Notes: a model not told the origin generated them from the letters alone. Shown: positions 30,437-41,290, numbered from the stretch's first letter. The stretch: DNA of 64,000 nucleotides from an uncultured Kiloniellaceae bacterium (GCA_947500035.1 CANMQP010000001.1:124001-188000); one strand, 5' to 3'. Translations and numbers: made by a program.

Positions 30437-32212
30437 TTATTCCGGCGGCAGCTTGAGCTGCAGGTGGAGTTCGCGCAGCCGCTCCATGGGTACTTCGGCG
30501 GGCGCCTGCATCATAAGATCTTCGGCCTTCTGATTCATCGGGAAGGCCACGATTTCGCGGATGTTGGGCTCATCCGCCAGGAGCATGACAATGCGGTCGA
30601 TGCCCGGTGCCGAGCCGCCATGGGGCGGTGCGCCGAACTTCAGGGCGGAGAGCAGGCCCGAGAAGCGCTCCTCGACCTCTGCCTGAGCGTAACCGGCAAT
30701 GGCAAAGGCCTTGTACATCACCTCGGGAAGATGGTTCCGGATGGCGCCTGACGAAAGCTCAACCCCGTTGCAGACGATGTCGTACTGATAGGCCTTGATA
30801 GTCAGGGGGTCCTGGTTCTCAAGCGCGTCCAACCCGCCCTGCGGCATGGAGAAGGGATTATGGCTGAACTCGATCTTGCCGGTGTCTTCATCCAGTTCGA
30901 ACATGGGGAAATCAACGATCCAGCAGAACCGGAAGCAATTCTTCTCCAAGAGGTCTAGGTCGCCGCCCAGCTTGTTGCGCACCGTGCCCGCGAACTTGGC
31001 AGCGGCCAGGGCCTTATCACAGGCGAAGAAAACCGCATCGCCGTCGGCGACACCGGTCGCGGCCTTGATCTGCTCAATGCGATCCGCGTCCAGGTTCTTG
31101 GCGATCGGGCCTTTGGCCTCACCGTCGGCGAAATTAATGTAGCCGAGGCCCGCCGCGCCATTGGCCCGCGCCCAGTCGTTCAGCTTGTCGAAGAAACTGC
31201 GTGGCTTCCCGCCAGCGCCCGGTGCCGGAATGGCCCGGACAACGGCCCCAGTCTCCACCTGTTTCGCGAAAATTCCGAAGCCGGAGCCGCGGAAAGCTTC
31301 CGTCACATCAATGATTTCAATCGGATTGCGCAGATCGGGCTTGTCCGAGCCGTACTTCAGCATCGCCTCGTCAAAAGGAATACGCGGGAAAGGCGCCGGT
31401 GTGATGACGCGGCCATTGGCAAACTCTTCAAAGACACCGTGCAAAACCGGCTCAATGGCTGCGAAAACATCGTCTTGGGTGACAAAGCTCATTTCGAAGT
31501 CGAGCTGGTAAAACTCACCGGGCGAGCGATCGGCGCGGCTGTCTTCATCGCGAAAACAGGGTGCAATCTGGAAATAGCGGTCGAAGCCGGCAACCATCAG
31601 CAGCTGTTTGAACATCTGCGGCGCCTGCGGCAAGGCGTAAAACTTGCCCGGATGAATGCGGCTCGGCACCAGATAGTCGCGCGCGCCCTCCGGGCTGCTC
31701 GCGGTCAGGATCGGTGTCTGAAATTCAGTGAAGTTCTGATCGATCATGCGGCGGCGGATCGAGGAGATCACCTTGCTGCGCAGCAGGATCTTCTCATGCA
31801 TCTTCTCCCGGCGCAGGTCCAGATAGCGATAGCGCAGGCGGATGTCTTCACCGGCATCTTCGTCGGCGTTCACCTGCAGTGGCAGCATGTCCGCGGTCGA
31901 CTGGACCGTCAGCTCATCCACACCGATTTCGATCTGGCCGGTCGGCAGCTTGTCGTTAATGGTTTCCGCCGTCCGCTCGATAACCCGTCCCGTGACCGTG
32001 ATCACGCTTTCATTGCGGGCCGACTCGAGCTTCTGGAACAGCGGGCTCGAGATATCGATGACACATTGAGTGAGCCCGAAATTATCGCGCAAATCGACAA
32101 ACAGAAGCTGGCCGTGATCGCGCTTGCGATGGACCCATCCGGACAGGCGTACGGTCTCGCCCGCGTTCGACAGGCGCAATTCTGCACAATTATGCGTGCG
32201 ATAGGGGTGCAT
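30437..32212 (-). CDS. aspS: Aspartate-tRNA ligase, probably non-discriminating (Asp/Asn)
   Basis: Class II synthetase of 591 residues in the bacterial form: N-terminal OB-fold (residues 1-105), catalytic core with the RYRYLDLRR and [22 protein letters not shown] motifs, the large bacterial GAD insertion, and the motif 3 region [15 protein letters not shown]. The start [12 protein letters not shown] at 32212 matches the family and has AAGGA six to seven bases upstream. In the anticodon-binding domain the protein reads HRKRDHG; His33 is where tRNA-Asp/Asn non-discriminating enzymes carry His and E. coli AspRS carries Leu. Asn-tRNA is then expected to be made by GatCAB amidation. Confidence 0.96.
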   Translation of the reverse strand: MHPYRTHNCAELRLSNAGETVRLSGWVHRKRDHGQLLFVDLRDNFGLTQCVIDISSPLFQKLESARNESVITVTGRVIERTAETINDKLPTGQIEIGVDELTVQSTADMLPLQVNADEDAGEDIRLRYRYLDLRREKMHEKILLRSKVISSIRRRMIDQNFTEFQTPILTASSPEGARDYLVPSRIHPGKFYALPQAPQMFKQLLMVAGFDRYFQIAPCFRDEDSRADRSPGEFYQLDFEMSFVTQDDVFAAIEPVLHGVFEEFANGRVITPAPFPRIPFDEAMLKYGSDKPDLRNPIEIIDVTEAFRGSGFGIFAKQVETGAVVRAIPAPGAGGKPRSFFDKLNDWARANGAAGLGYINFADGEAKGPIAKNLDADRIEQIKAATGVADGDAVFFACDKALAAAKFAGTVRNKLGGDLDLLEKNCFRFCWIVDFPMFELDEDTGKIEFSHNPFSMPQGGLDALENQDPLTIKAYQYDIVCNGVELSSGAIRNHLPEVMYKAFAIAGYAQAEVEERFSGLLSALKFGAPPHGGSAPGIDRIVMLLADEPNIREIVAFPMNQKAEDLMMQAPAEVPMERLRELHLQLKLPPE

Positions 32213-32379
32213 ATCGGGTCCTTTGGAACTCTTAGTCACGTCAATGGAAAGCGGGGCGAAAGAGGCATCTAACCACCCCTTTTGTCAAGGCCCGGAGAAG
32301 GAAAACCCGCCGTTGGCCTGCCGTTAAAACGCTCTTATCCCCCTCTCGTTGGCCTTGGCTTTTATCGCCGGGCATTACC

Positions 32380-33564
32380 GTGTATATCGGTTCCATGACA
32401 ATTATAGCCGACAATCAAGAACTCGCCGCCTTCTGCGCACGTCAGGAAACCGCAGACTACATCGCGGTCGACACCGAATTTCTGCGCGACACGACCTACT
32501 GGCCACAACTTTGCCTTGTACAAATTGGTGGACCGGATGAAGTCGCAGCGATCGACACCTTAGCGCCAGGCTTAGACCTGGCGCCGCTTTATGCGCTGAT
32601 GGATAACCCGGATATCCTGAAGGTTTTTCATTCCGCGCGTCAGGATCTCGAGATTTTCTACAACCTGATGGGTCACGTGCCCGGTCCCGTGTTCGACACC
32701 CAGGTTGCCGCCATGGTCTGCGGGTTCGGCGATTCCGTCGGCTACGACACCCTGATCCGCAAGCTGACCGGGGAGCACATCGACAAATCCTCACGTTTCG
32801 CCGACTGGTCACACCGGCCTCTCTCAGCCAAACAGCTCAATTATGCCCTCTCGGATGTTATCCATCTTCGCCCGGCCTTCGAAAAGTTGAAACGCCGGGT
32901 CGATAATTCGGGGCGCGCAGCCTGGCTGGACGAGGAAATGGCGACTCTAACCAGCGACAAAACCTATAAAATGGACCCGGAAACTGCCTGGGCCCGCCTT
33001 AAAACCCGCTCAAACGATCCGCGCTATTTTGCCATTCTGAAAGAACTGGCTGCCTGGCGGGAGCGCGAGGCACAGCGGCGAAACACGCCCCGCAACCGGG
33101 TCCTGCGGGATGAACAGCTCTTCGACATTGCCGCGCACCGCCCAACGGACGCCGATGCCTTGGGCCGGACACGTGGCTTGTCCCGCGACGTCGCCAACGG
33201 CCGAATCGGCCAGGGCATCCTGGCTGCGATCAACAAGGGCCTCGCCGTCCCGAAAGCCGACTGCCCCTTCCCGCCCCGAAAACCGGATCTCCCGAACGGA
33301 CTGGGCCCGGTGATCGACCTGCTTAAGGTCCTCCTGAAAATGAAGTGTGAGAAGCACGACGTTGCTCAAAAGCTGATCGCCAACTCCGCCGACCTGGAAT
33401 ACATCGCCGCGGACGACAACGCGCCTGTTGCCGCGCTGAGCGGCTGGCGCCGGGAACTCTTTGGAGATGATGCCCTGGCCCTCAAGAACGGCCGCCTGGC
33501 CCTGACCACGCGCAATCGCAAGATCCGTGTCGTGCCGTTAGGGTCCGGGGAAGAAGCGAGTTAG
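32380..33564 (+). CDS. rnd: Ribonuclease D
   Basis: 3'-5' exoribonuclease involved in tRNA 3' maturation, 394 residues. DEDD motifs: YIAVDTEFLRDTTYWPQLCL (Asp-x-Glu), FHSARQDLEIFYNLM (Asp) and QLNYALSDVIHLRP (Tyr...Asp). These are followed by an HRDC domain (residues about 215-300, with TPRNRVLRDEQLFDIA) and a second helical domain. The frame opens with GTG at 32380; an ATG at 32395 (MTIIADNQELAAFC) is the more usual family start, and neither has a strong ribosome-binding site. Divergent from aspS; the next gene follows after seven bases. Confidence 0.95.
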   Translation: MYIGSMTIIADNQELAAFCARQETADYIAVDTEFLRDTTYWPQLCLVQIGGPDEVAAIDTLAPGLDLAPLYALMDNPDILKVFHSARQDLEIFYNLMGHVPGPVFDTQVAAMVCGFGDSVGYDTLIRKLTGEHIDKSSRFADWSHRPLSAKQLNYALSDVIHLRPAFEKLKRRVDNSGRAAWLDEEMATLTSDKTYKMDPETAWARLKTRSNDPRYFAILKELAAWREREAQRRNTPRNRVLRDEQLFDIAAHRPTDADALGRTRGLSRDVANGRIGQGILAAINKGLAVPKADCPFPPRKPDLPNGLGPVIDLLKVLLKMKCEKHDVAQKLIANSADLEYIAADDNAPVAALSGWRRELFGDDALALKNGRLALTTRNRKIRVVPLGSGEEAS

Positions 33565-33571
33565 GTGCCCC

Positions 33572-34630
33572 ATGCGCTGGTTGACAACGGGATTTCTGGT
33601 TCCGCTGATCACTTCCGCGCAGTTGTCCGGCGCGGCCGCCGACACGCGACCAACACCCGGCTATCGCTTCGCCGATGCGCCACGCTTGAGCATGCCGGTC
33701 GACTGCATCGACAAAGATTTCTGTTCCGTACAGAATTACATAGATTTTGACCCCGGTCCCGGCGCACTGGATCACACCTGCGGCCCTCTGACTTACAACG
33801 GGCACAAAGGTATCGATATCCGCCTGAGGTCAATCGCCGCTATGGAGCGCGGCGTAGCTGTTTTGGCCGCCGCAGATGGAACGGTTATCGCAAGTCGAAA
33901 CGACATTCCCGACCGGTTACTCAAACAAGTTGAGATCCCCGAGGCACTGAAGGGCCCGGTCATGCCCAGCAATTCCGTTTCCATCTATCACGGCAATGGC
34001 TGGACGACCCATTACACGCACTTGCGTCAGGGCAGTGTCAGGGTCCGCAACGGACAAAAACTGAAGCGTGGCCAAGCGCTCGGCCTGATCGGCGCATCCG
34101 GCACGACGAGCTTTCCGCATCTGCACTTTATATTGACCCACCATCAGGACGTGATTGACCCTTACAGCGGCCGGCTGCCGGGAAGCGGCTGCGGTGTGCC
34201 CCCTTACCATTCTTTTTGGGACGACGAAGCGGCGGAAATCCTGGCCTATCGTCCCTCGGGGTTGCTCAACGCGGGTTTTGACCAGATCCCACCTTCGATG
34301 GCGAAGGTGCAACGCGGCCTGCAAAAAAATGACCGCCTGCCGGTGACGGCCGAACAACTGGTGTTCTGGACGCAGATCTGGGGCCTTCGCCGCAGTGACC
34401 GCGTCCGAATGCGCCTCTACGATGCCAATGGCGCGATTTTGACGGAGACGATCCAGCGCGCCGAAAGAGACAGTCCGGTCAGCCTATGGTATCTGCCGCG
34501 CCAGCGCGGCGCAGATGCCTGGCCGGCAGGAACCTACAAAGGCGAATACTTTCTGGAACGTCCGGTCGCTCCGGACAGCGAAAAGTTCGACGAAGTTCTT
34601 AAGATCATCAGAAACATCGAAATTCGCTGA
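33572..34630 (+). CDS. Secreted M23 family metallopeptidase (LytM type)
   Basis: Periplasmic peptidase-type protein of 352 residues with a signal peptide (residues 1-23). The zinc site of the M23 fold is intact: YNGHKGIDIRL provides His and Asp, and TSFPHLHFIL gives the HxH motif; VAAADGTVIA and KRGQALGLIGASG are the flanking strands. M23 enzymes cut the peptide cross-links of peptidoglycan. The C-terminal 130 residues (from about 225) form a beta-rich domain with no family I recognise. It is likely co-transcribed with rnd. Confidence 0.9.
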   Translation: MRWLTTGFLVPLITSAQLSGAAADTRPTPGYRFADAPRLSMPVDCIDKDFCSVQNYIDFDPGPGALDHTCGPLTYNGHKGIDIRLRSIAAMERGVAVLAAADGTVIASRNDIPDRLLKQVEIPEALKGPVMPSNSVSIYHGNGWTTHYTHLRQGSVRVRNGQKLKRGQALGLIGASGTTSFPHLHFILTHHQDVIDPYSGRLPGSGCGVPPYHSFWDDEAAEILAYRPSGLLNAGFDQIPPSMAKVQRGLQKNDRLPVTAEQLVFWTQIWGLRRSDRVRMRLYDANGAILTETIQRAERDSPVSLWYLPRQRGADAWPAGTYKGEYFLERPVAPDSEKFDEVLKIIRNIEIR

Positions 34631-34652
34631 CCGGCTCTTCTCCAGGTCCGGT

Positions 34653-36158
34653 TTAGTCCTCGACGACGACCCCGGCCTTCAGCTCCAGAACCTCCGCCAG
34701 GGCCTTCAAGCGGCGCTCGACCACATCTCCCGCCAGGATCGAACCATCTGACGGCAACACCAGGTTCACGCGGTTGGTTTTCACGGCCAGGGAGGTACGT
34801 TCCAAAATCCCGCGCATCCCGCCGGACAGCATGAATGCGAGACGCAGCCCCAATCCCAGGCTTTGGGCGCGGCGCAGCATCTTCGGCTTCATCAACGGCA
34901 GAATCGAGGCGACCCGGCGTGAGTTCAAAGAGCCGCCATAACGAAGGAAAACCACGTAGGCCATAAAGGCACGGCCGCTGTGGTTCACACCGATGAAGGG
35001 ATGATGCAGGATTCGGAACAGGGCCTGCTCGGCCCGGTATTCAGGATGTTCACGCCACGCAAAGTCCGACAGGTGGCAAGCGGCAAGACGCAGTAGCGCT
35101 TCCTCCTCTTCTTCATCCTCAAAGAGCGGCGCGGACCAATCCGCAAGAGGCTGTCCAAGGTCCGGGAAACGTCCTTCGCGCTCCGAGATATCCTGCGCAA
35201 TCGCAATGAGTGGATTCTTGGCCTGTTCTTTCTTGGACAAAAGATCGAAGAGGTGGCCTTCGCGCAAACCACAGGACGAGAAGACAATTCGTTTGAAGCG
35301 GCTGCGCCGCAAAACCTGCTCCAATACGAGAGCTCCGAAAGGAAGGGTTTCAACCCGCCGCCTGTTCACTCCGGAGGTTTGAGTGAGGGACTCCGGCCCC
35401 AGGCCACTGACCAGCGATGCCAGGCTCTGCAGCGCGGCACTCTGCATTTCGTAGCCATGGACCACAGTCAGCGGATAGGAGGTTTGTTTGATGTGAATTC
35501 TGGCTAAACCGCGCCACGAACCGCCAACGGGATAAAAAGTGCGGCCTTTTGCTTCCGTGAGCCACTCGACGGTCTCAAGCTGCCTGTTAATCTCCGCCTT
35601 GGCTGCCTTACGATCGCCGTGACAGAGCTCGATCAGCCGCAAGGGCCCCAGTCCCAGCGTTGCCGACCGGCCGATTTTGCCCTGGTTCAGTTCCACGAGT
35701 TCAAGGCTGCCGCCACCCAGGTCGCCCATAATGCCATCTGCATCAGGCATTCCCGAAATCACGCCAAGAGCCGATAAACGCGCCTCCGCCTTCCCGCTCA
35801 GGACCTGGACTTCCAGCCCAAAGCGTTCCGCGATCTGCTCGACGAAATCGGCACCATTGTCGGCTTCGCGAACGGCTGCCGTTGCCAGAAGCGTCAGCTC
35901 GTTCACGCCCATCGAGCGGACAAGCCCCGTGAAACGCGCCAGATTGGTGAGCGCCGAGACGACCCCGTCCGCGTCCAAGCTGCCGGTTCGCTTCAAACCG
36001 CGTCCCAGGCCACAGAAAACCTTCTCATTGAAAACCGGTGCCGGTGCCCGTTTGAGAGCATCGAACACAACCAAACGCATCGAGTTGGACCCGATGTCGA
36101 TCACGGCCACCCGCTCCCCGCCGGCGAACGGCACAGTCTCGACTGCGTGCAAAACCAA
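34653..36158 (-). CDS. ppx: Exopolyphosphatase (Ppx/GppA family)
   Basis: Releases phosphate from polyphosphate ends or converts pppGpp to ppGpp. 501 residues of the actin-like ASKHA fold: VAVIDIGSNSMRLVVFDALK (phosphate 1), ADGIMGDLGGGSLELVEL (phosphate 2) and a helical C-terminal domain. The initiation codon is TTG, at 36158 or 36152; the second has better spacing from GAGGG. It starts eight bases after ppk1 ends, so the polyphosphate-making and -degrading enzymes share a transcript. Confidence 0.94.
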   Translation of the reverse strand: MVLHAVETVPFAGGERVAVIDIGSNSMRLVVFDALKRAPAPVFNEKVFCGLGRGLKRTGSLDADGVVSALTNLARFTGLVRSMGVNELTLLATAAVREADNGADFVEQIAERFGLEVQVLSGKAEARLSALGVISGMPDADGIMGDLGGGSLELVELNQGKIGRSATLGLGPLRLIELCHGDRKAAKAEINRQLETVEWLTEAKGRTFYPVGGSWRGLARIHIKQTSYPLTVVHGYEMQSAALQSLASLVSGLGPESLTQTSGVNRRRVETLPFGALVLEQVLRRSRFKRIVFSSCGLREGHLFDLLSKKEQAKNPLIAIAQDISEREGRFPDLGQPLADWSAPLFEDEEEEEALLRLAACHLSDFAWREHPEYRAEQALFRILHHPFIGVNHSGRAFMAYVVFLRYGGSLNSRRVASILPLMKPKMLRRAQSLGLGLRLAFMLSGGMRGILERTSLAVKTNRVNLVLPSDGSILAGDVVERRLKALAEVLELKAGVVVED

Positions 36159-36165
36159 ATTCCCT

Positions 36166-38361
36166 CTAATTGCTATGCTTTTTCTTCAGAACCAATCGCG
36201 GCGCTTTCTTGCCCCGCTTGGTTTTCAGCAGGGCTGAACCTCGTCCCGAGAGGCTCGGGTTGGTCATGAAGTAAGTGTGTGCCGAAAACGGCTTACGTCC
36301 CGGCAGAATGCGCCGATACTCGCCATCGGACTCCAGGACCCAGCTCTGCGCATCATCGTTCAGATTCGCGATCATGATCTGTTCGACGATCTGCCTGTGC
36401 GCCGTCGAATTCTCGACCGGAACGCAAGTTTCCACCCGGCGATCCAGATTCCGCGGCATCAAATCGGCTGACGAGATGTAGACCTTCGATTCGGCCGACG
36501 GCAGTCCCTTGCCTGCGCCGAAGCAAAAGATCCGGCTGTGCTCCAGGAAACGCCCGACGATGGACTTGACCCTGATGTTCTCTGAAAGGCCTTTCACGCC
36601 GGGCCGCAGACAGCAGATTCCACGGATCACCAGATCGATCGAGACACCCGCCTTTGAAGCCTTGTAGAGCCGGTCGATAACCTCAGCATCCACCAGGGAA
36701 TTGACTTTGATCCAGATGGTCGCCGGGCGCTTGGCCTTGGCATGCTCGATCTCATCGTCGATCAGGCTCAGCAGATGCTGACGCAGGGTCAGCGGCGCAA
36801 AGGCGATCTTCTCCATCGGCTTTGGCTTGGCGTAACCGGTCATGTGATTGAAGAGCCGCGAGGCGTCGCGGCACAGCGCGGGATCGGTGGAGAAGAAAGA
36901 GATATCGGTATAGATCCGTGCCGTGATCGGGTGGTAGTTGCCTGTGCCGTAGTGGACATAGGTCCGCAGGTGCGCCCCCTCGCGCCGGGCAACCAGTGAT
37001 ATTTTGGCGTGGGTTTTGAGCTGAATAAAACCGTAGATGACCTGAACCCCGGCCCGTTCCAGATTCCGGGCCCAGCGAATGTTACGTTCTTCGTCGAAGC
37101 GGGCCTTGAGCTCCACCAGGGCCGTCACGGATTTTCCCGCCTCCGCCGCTTCAGTCAGGGCCTTGATGATCGGCGAATCTTCACTGGTCCGATAAAGCGT
37201 CTGCTTAATGGCGACCACCGCCGGATCTTGCGCCGCCTGACGGATGAACTGCACCACCACATCGAAGCTCTCATAGGGGTGGTGAACCACGAAATCCTTG
37301 GCACGGATGGCCGCGAAACAATCGCCGCCGAAATCCCGGACCCGCTCGGGGAATCTCGGATTGTAGGGCGGGAAGAGAAGATCGCTGCGGTCCCGCACAA
37401 TTTGCGTGGCATCGGCGAGCCCCAGCAAACCATCCAGCTGGAAGACGTCGGCGTTGTCCACATCGAGTTCGCGCACAACGAATTCAAGGAGCTCCGGCGG
37501 AAGGTTTTTATCCACAGTCAGGCGAATGACCGAACCTCTGCGACGGCGTTTGAGAGCCGTTTCGAACACCCGGACAAGATCTTCAGCCTCTTCTTCCACC
37601 TCGATGTCACTGTCGCGAAGAATTCGAAAATATCCGTGTCCCATGACGATGAATCCGGGAAACAGCATATCGAGGTACAGGCGCACAACCTGTTCCAGGC
37701 GAATGTAGCGCAGGTTCTCGCCCGGCAAGCGGATGAAACGGTCAATCTGGGACGGCAGCGGGATCAAGCCATTGATATGTGCGCTGTCCTCGGTCCGGTT
37801 GAGCTCCAAAACCATGGAAAAGCCGCGGTTCGGCATGAAAGGAAAAGGGTGCGCGGGATCGATGGCGATCGGCGTCAAAACCGGAAAGATCTGATCCGTG
37901 AAGTAATCGTCGAGCCAGATCTTCTCTTCCGGTGTCAGCTCGTCACTGCTCAGCACCGCGACGCCCGCCTGCGCCATTTCCTTTACCAGAGCGCGCCAGG
38001 AGGCCTGCTGATCCTTCAGCAGCTGCGTTATCCGGTCATTTATTGCAGTGAGCTGCTGTTCAGGCGTCAAGCCTTCCGGCGTGCGGGCCGTCACATCGGC
38101 GCGCAGCTGACCTTTCAGGCCAGCGACCCGGACCATGTAGAATTCGTCCAGATTGCTTGATGAGATCGCCAGAAACCGGACACGTTCCAACAGGGGATGC
38201 CGCTTGTTTCCGGCTTCCTCGAGGACACGTTCATTAAACGCCAGCCACGAAAGCTCGCGGTTGATAAAACGCTCGGGCGACTCCATACCGATGTCTTTCC
38301 CGGTACGGACTACATTTCCAGATTTATCTTCTGCCACAACGATCTGCGCTGTTTCGTCCAC
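36166..38361 (-). CDS. ppk1: Polyphosphate kinase 1
   Basis: Polymerises the gamma-phosphate of ATP into polyphosphate. 731 residues with the N domain ([19 protein letters not shown]), the head domain and two PLD-like catalytic domains. The phosphorylated His is in [19 protein letters not shown], and a second catalytic segment is [31 protein letters not shown]. The C-terminus is Lys-rich. Length and motifs are normal. It is the first gene of a ppk1-ppx unit. Confidence 0.96.
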   Translation of the reverse strand: MDETAQIVVAEDKSGNVVRTGKDIGMESPERFINRELSWLAFNERVLEEAGNKRHPLLERVRFLAISSSNLDEFYMVRVAGLKGQLRADVTARTPEGLTPEQQLTAINDRITQLLKDQQASWRALVKEMAQAGVAVLSSDELTPEEKIWLDDYFTDQIFPVLTPIAIDPAHPFPFMPNRGFSMVLELNRTEDSAHINGLIPLPSQIDRFIRLPGENLRYIRLEQVVRLYLDMLFPGFIVMGHGYFRILRDSDIEVEEEAEDLVRVFETALKRRRRGSVIRLTVDKNLPPELLEFVVRELDVDNADVFQLDGLLGLADATQIVRDRSDLLFPPYNPRFPERVRDFGGDCFAAIRAKDFVVHHPYESFDVVVQFIRQAAQDPAVVAIKQTLYRTSEDSPIIKALTEAAEAGKSVTALVELKARFDEERNIRWARNLERAGVQVIYGFIQLKTHAKISLVARREGAHLRTYVHYGTGNYHPITARIYTDISFFSTDPALCRDASRLFNHMTGYAKPKPMEKIAFAPLTLRQHLLSLIDDEIEHAKAKRPATIWIKVNSLVDAEVIDRLYKASKAGVSIDLVIRGICCLRPGVKGLSENIRVKSIVGRFLEHSRIFCFGAGKGLPSAESKVYISSADLMPRNLDRRVETCVPVENSTAHRQIVEQIMIANLNDDAQSWVLESDGEYRRILPGRKPFSAHTYFMTNPSLSGRGSALLKTKRGKKAPRLVLKKKHSN

Positions 38362-38550
38362 ATTCTACCCCAATCGTTCGAGACGCTCTGGGTTCGATCC
38401 AGCTAATAGCATACGAGACTGCAGATATTATTACCGTTTTGTGTCAGTCATGCGAGTAAAAGGGCAAACTCGGCAGATTGACACGCACGAGCAACCTGCG
38501 TGGAAAGAGGTACACGCTCCAGACGCAAAAATGCCGGGAGCGCGTCTCTC

Positions 38551-39330
38551 CTAGAGTGTGCCCGGGAAGGCGCCGCCGTCCAACAGGATGTTCTGTCCGG
38601 TGATGAAGCCGGCATGCTGGCCACATAAAAAAGCGCAGGCTTCACCGAATTCTTCGGGGTAACCGAAGCGCCCGGCGGGGTTGGTCGCAATGCGCTCGTC
38701 CCGGACCTCCTCCAGCGGCCGTCCGGTCTTTTTGGAGACCGCCGCCAAGGTTCCCTGAAGACGATCCGTGTCGAAGGGACCCGGCAGCAAGCCATTGATC
38801 GTGACATTGTGACGCACCGTGTTGCGGGCGATCCCGGCAACGAATCCGGTCAGGCCGGCCCGGGCGCCATTGGAAAGCCCGAGAATGTCGATAGGCGCCT
38901 TCACGGCACCGGACGTGATGTTGACGATCCGCCCGAAGCGCCGCTCGATCATGCCATCGACCGTTGCCTTAATCAGCTCGATTGGCGTCAGCATGTTGGC
39001 GTCGATCGCCTTGATCCAGTGTTCGCGCTCCCAATCGCGAAAATCACCCGGCGGCGGGCCGCCTGCGTTGTTCACCAGGATGTCGGGGTTCGGGCAGGCC
39101 TCGAGCGCCGCGGCGCGACCTTCCGGGCTGGTGATGTCAACGGCCACTGCCTTGACGGTCACGCCCGTCGCCTGACGAATTTCCTCGGCGGTCGCTTCCA
39201 GCGGTCCTGCCGTCCGCGCCACGATCGTGACATCCACGCCTTCGCGCGCCAGCGACATCGCACAGGCCTTGCCAAGCCCCTTACTCGCCGCACATACCAG
39301 CGCGGTCATACCGCGAATTCCGAGATCCAT
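38551..39330 (-). CDS. Short-chain dehydrogenase/reductase with non-canonical active site
   Basis: SDR-fold protein of 259 residues. The nucleotide-binding N-terminus is VCAASKGLGKACAMSLA (instead of TGxxxGxG, Ala-Ala-Ser-Lys-Gly-Leu-Gly). NNAGG and the Ser-bearing NITSGAVKAP are present. The usual catalytic YxxxK is missing: the aligned segment reads LSNGARAGLTGFV, with Ser and Arg at the Tyr and Lys positions. A subgroup of annotated SDRs shares this sequence, so it is not random decay, and the rest of the protein, including the C-terminal TGQNILLDGG, is well kept. Reaction unknown. It stands between hdaA and ppk1, with separate gaps of 131 and 189 bases. Confidence 0.87.
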   Translation of the reverse strand: MDLGIRGMTALVCAASKGLGKACAMSLAREGVDVTIVARTAGPLEATAEEIRQATGVTVKAVAVDITSPEGRAAALEACPNPDILVNNAGGPPPGDFRDWEREHWIKAIDANMLTPIELIKATVDGMIERRFGRIVNITSGAVKAPIDILGLSNGARAGLTGFVAGIARNTVRHNVTINGLLPGPFDTDRLQGTLAAVSKKTGRPLEEVRDERIATNPAGRFGYPEEFGEACAFLCGQHAGFITGQNILLDGGAFPGTL

Positions 39331-39461
39331 GGATTTCCTCCCAATACAAACAAAACACCCTGCCCGGCGTACTGCCGTTGCAGGCCGGCAAAGCTGCCGT
39401 CACAGTGGCTGCGGGTCCGATTTTATGAACCTCACAGACATTCCGAGAATTCGATCACCAC

Positions 39462-40163
39462 TCACGGATTCGATGAAAGACGATCAGACTCCAATACGTC
39501 ACGCACCAGAGGGATGGTGATATCGCGCCGCAGTTCCAGCGACGATGCATCTATGGCCGTCACCAGGGCGCGGGCGGAGGCAAAAGACCTCTCCATCCTG
39601 GGCAGAATGTAGCGTAAGACTTCCGGGCTGACTTTGAGTTGCCGGTCCGCAAACATCTTTACCAGCACCGCCTCGATCAGCATGTCGTCCGGCGCGCCCA
39701 ACTCGAACACCGGTAGCGTGGACAGACGCGAGCGCAGATCGGCAAGGTCGCAGCGCCAGCGGGCCGGCGCTTCGCGGCCGCTGACCAGAAGATAACCATC
39801 ACGCTCGCGCATCATGTTGTAGAGGTGAAACAGCCGGCGCTGCAATTCGGAGCTGGTCTCGAGCGCCTCCTCAACCCCGTCGACGACGCAGCAGGTAGCA
39901 TCGCCAATCAGTTCCGGCGGCTCTTGCTTTTCCAGAGACTCAGCATTGATCTCAACAGCGCCGCTGCTGGCGCGCCAGACCTGGCAGAGATGCGATTTGC
40001 CGCTACCGGGCGGGCCACAGAGCGCGATGGCAAAGGCCTGCCACTGCGGCCAGCTGTCGATCACTTCGACCGCCAATTCATTGCTGGGCATCACGAGGAA
40101 ATCGTCGCGGCCAAGCGCCGGGCGGTGTCCGAGATCGAGCGGGATTTGTGCAGGCCGGCTCAT
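39462..40163 (-). CDS. hdaA: DnaA regulatory inactivator homologue HdaA
   Basis: AAA+ protein of 233 residues related to DnaA domain III. It starts with QIPLDLG (residues 6-12), the sliding-clamp binding motif through which Hda is held on the replisome, followed by a Walker A CGPPGSGKSHLC and an acidic Walker B region ATCCVVDGVEEAL. In Caulobacter, HdaA stimulates ATP hydrolysis by DnaA after initiation and prevents over-replication. It overlaps the 3' end of the PerM gene by four bases (ATGA), so the two are translated together. Confidence 0.93.
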   Translation of the reverse strand: MSRPAQIPLDLGHRPALGRDDFLVMPSNELAVEVIDSWPQWQAFAIALCGPPGSGKSHLCQVWRASSGAVEINAESLEKQEPPELIGDATCCVVDGVEEALETSSELQRRLFHLYNMMRERDGYLLVSGREAPARWRCDLADLRSRLSTLPVFELGAPDDMLIEAVLVKMFADRQLKVSPEVLRYILPRMERSFASARALVTAIDASSLELRRDITIPLVRDVLESDRLSSNP

Positions 40164-41290
40164 GATTCGGCTTTTTCTTCACTCTGGGCATCAGGCGCTG
40201 CGGCGGACGCAGCAGGTTCCTGCAGCGCTGCCCGGCCCGTCCCCCGATAATAGTGGCTGGCCAGATACTGCCCCAGACCGAACCGTACTCCGACACCAAT
40301 AACCGCCGCGACCGGAACCGCCAGCAGGATACCGACGAAACCAAAGAGCGTGCCGCCCGCCAGCAGGCCGAAAATCAGCCAGACCGGATGCAGCCCGACC
40401 TTATCCCCGACCAGATTGGGAGTCAGGATGTAACCCTCGAGCATCTGACCGGCAAAAAAGACCGCGGCAACCGCAATCACCGGAGTCAGGCTGTCGAACT
40501 GGCCCAGCGCAAGCCCTACTGACAGGGCAAGGCCGACGATCGAACCCACATAGGGCACAATCGACAGAATTCCGGCCGTCATGCCGACGATCAGTCCGAA
40601 ATCGAGACCGGCAATGCTCAATCCGATAGCGTAGAACGCGCCCAGGATCAGGCACACCGTCCCCTGCCCGCGCAGGAAGCCCGAGAGAGTCGAATCGACC
40701 TCTTTGACCAGCTCACGGATTTGCTCTGCATGATCGCGCGGCAGCCAACCGTCGACGCGCTCGACAATCTTGTCCCAATCCCGCAGCAGGTAAAAGGAAA
40801 CCACCGGCGTGATCACCATAAGCGACAGCAGGTTGACGACGGCGACACCGCCGCTCAAGACCCCGACAACGGCCGTGGTCAGCCAGGAAAAGACATTGTC
40901 CGCCGAACCCAAAACCGCCGACCTGAGCTTCTCCAGCATCTGATCGTCGACCCGCATTTCGATCATGGTCAGCAGCGTCGCGACCTTCGCCCGCGCGAAT
41001 TCGAGATATCCCGGCAGGTTCTCCAGCAGGCGCGCGGCCTGTCCGACGATCAGCGGGATCAGCAGCAGGATGACCAGCAGAACCACGACCAGGAAGATCA
41101 GCGTGACGATTGAGGTTGCGATGGTGCGCGAGGCGCCCATGGCCTCCAGTTTGTCGCAAACCGGATCCAGCAGGTAGGCGATGGCCATGCCGGCCACGAA
41201 GGGAAGCAGGACGCTGCTCAGGAAGAACAGCAGAATCAAAAAGACCAACAGGCCGAAAAACCAGAACCGGATCTGCCGTTCCGCCGTCAT
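40160..41290 (-). CDS. AI-2E family transporter (PerM-like)
   Basis: Polytopic inner-membrane protein of 376 residues. Two N-terminal helix pairs, a soluble amphipathic region (residues about 90-160), then paired helices with PYVGSIVGLALS and the long C-terminal hydrophobic part (FGLLAGGTLFGFVGILLAVPVAAVIGV) typical of the PerM/TqsA family. Members have been linked to autoinducer-2 export or to Na+/H+ antiport, and the substrate of this one is not known. It precedes hdaA with a 4-base overlap, a gene order common in alphaproteobacteria. Confidence 0.9.
   Translation of the reverse strand: MTAERQIRFWFFGLLVFLILLFFLSSVLLPFVAGMAIAYLLDPVCDKLEAMGASRTIATSIVTLIFLVVVLLVILLLIPLIVGQAARLLENLPGYLEFARAKVATLLTMIEMRVDDQMLEKLRSAVLGSADNVFSWLTTAVVGVLSGGVAVVNLLSLMVITPVVSFYLLRDWDKIVERVDGWLPRDHAEQIRELVKEVDSTLSGFLRGQGTVCLILGAFYAIGLSIAGLDFGLIVGMTAGILSIVPYVGSIVGLALSVGLALGQFDSLTPVIAVAAVFFAGQMLEGYILTPNLVGDKVGLHPVWLIFGLLAGGTLFGFVGILLAVPVAAVIGVGVRFGLGQYLASHYYRGTGRAALQEPAASAAAPDAQSEEKAES

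Noticed and set aside
37009-38160. A 383-codon plus-strand frame inside ppk1
   Set aside because: Shadow of a strongly conserved gene; no plausible product.
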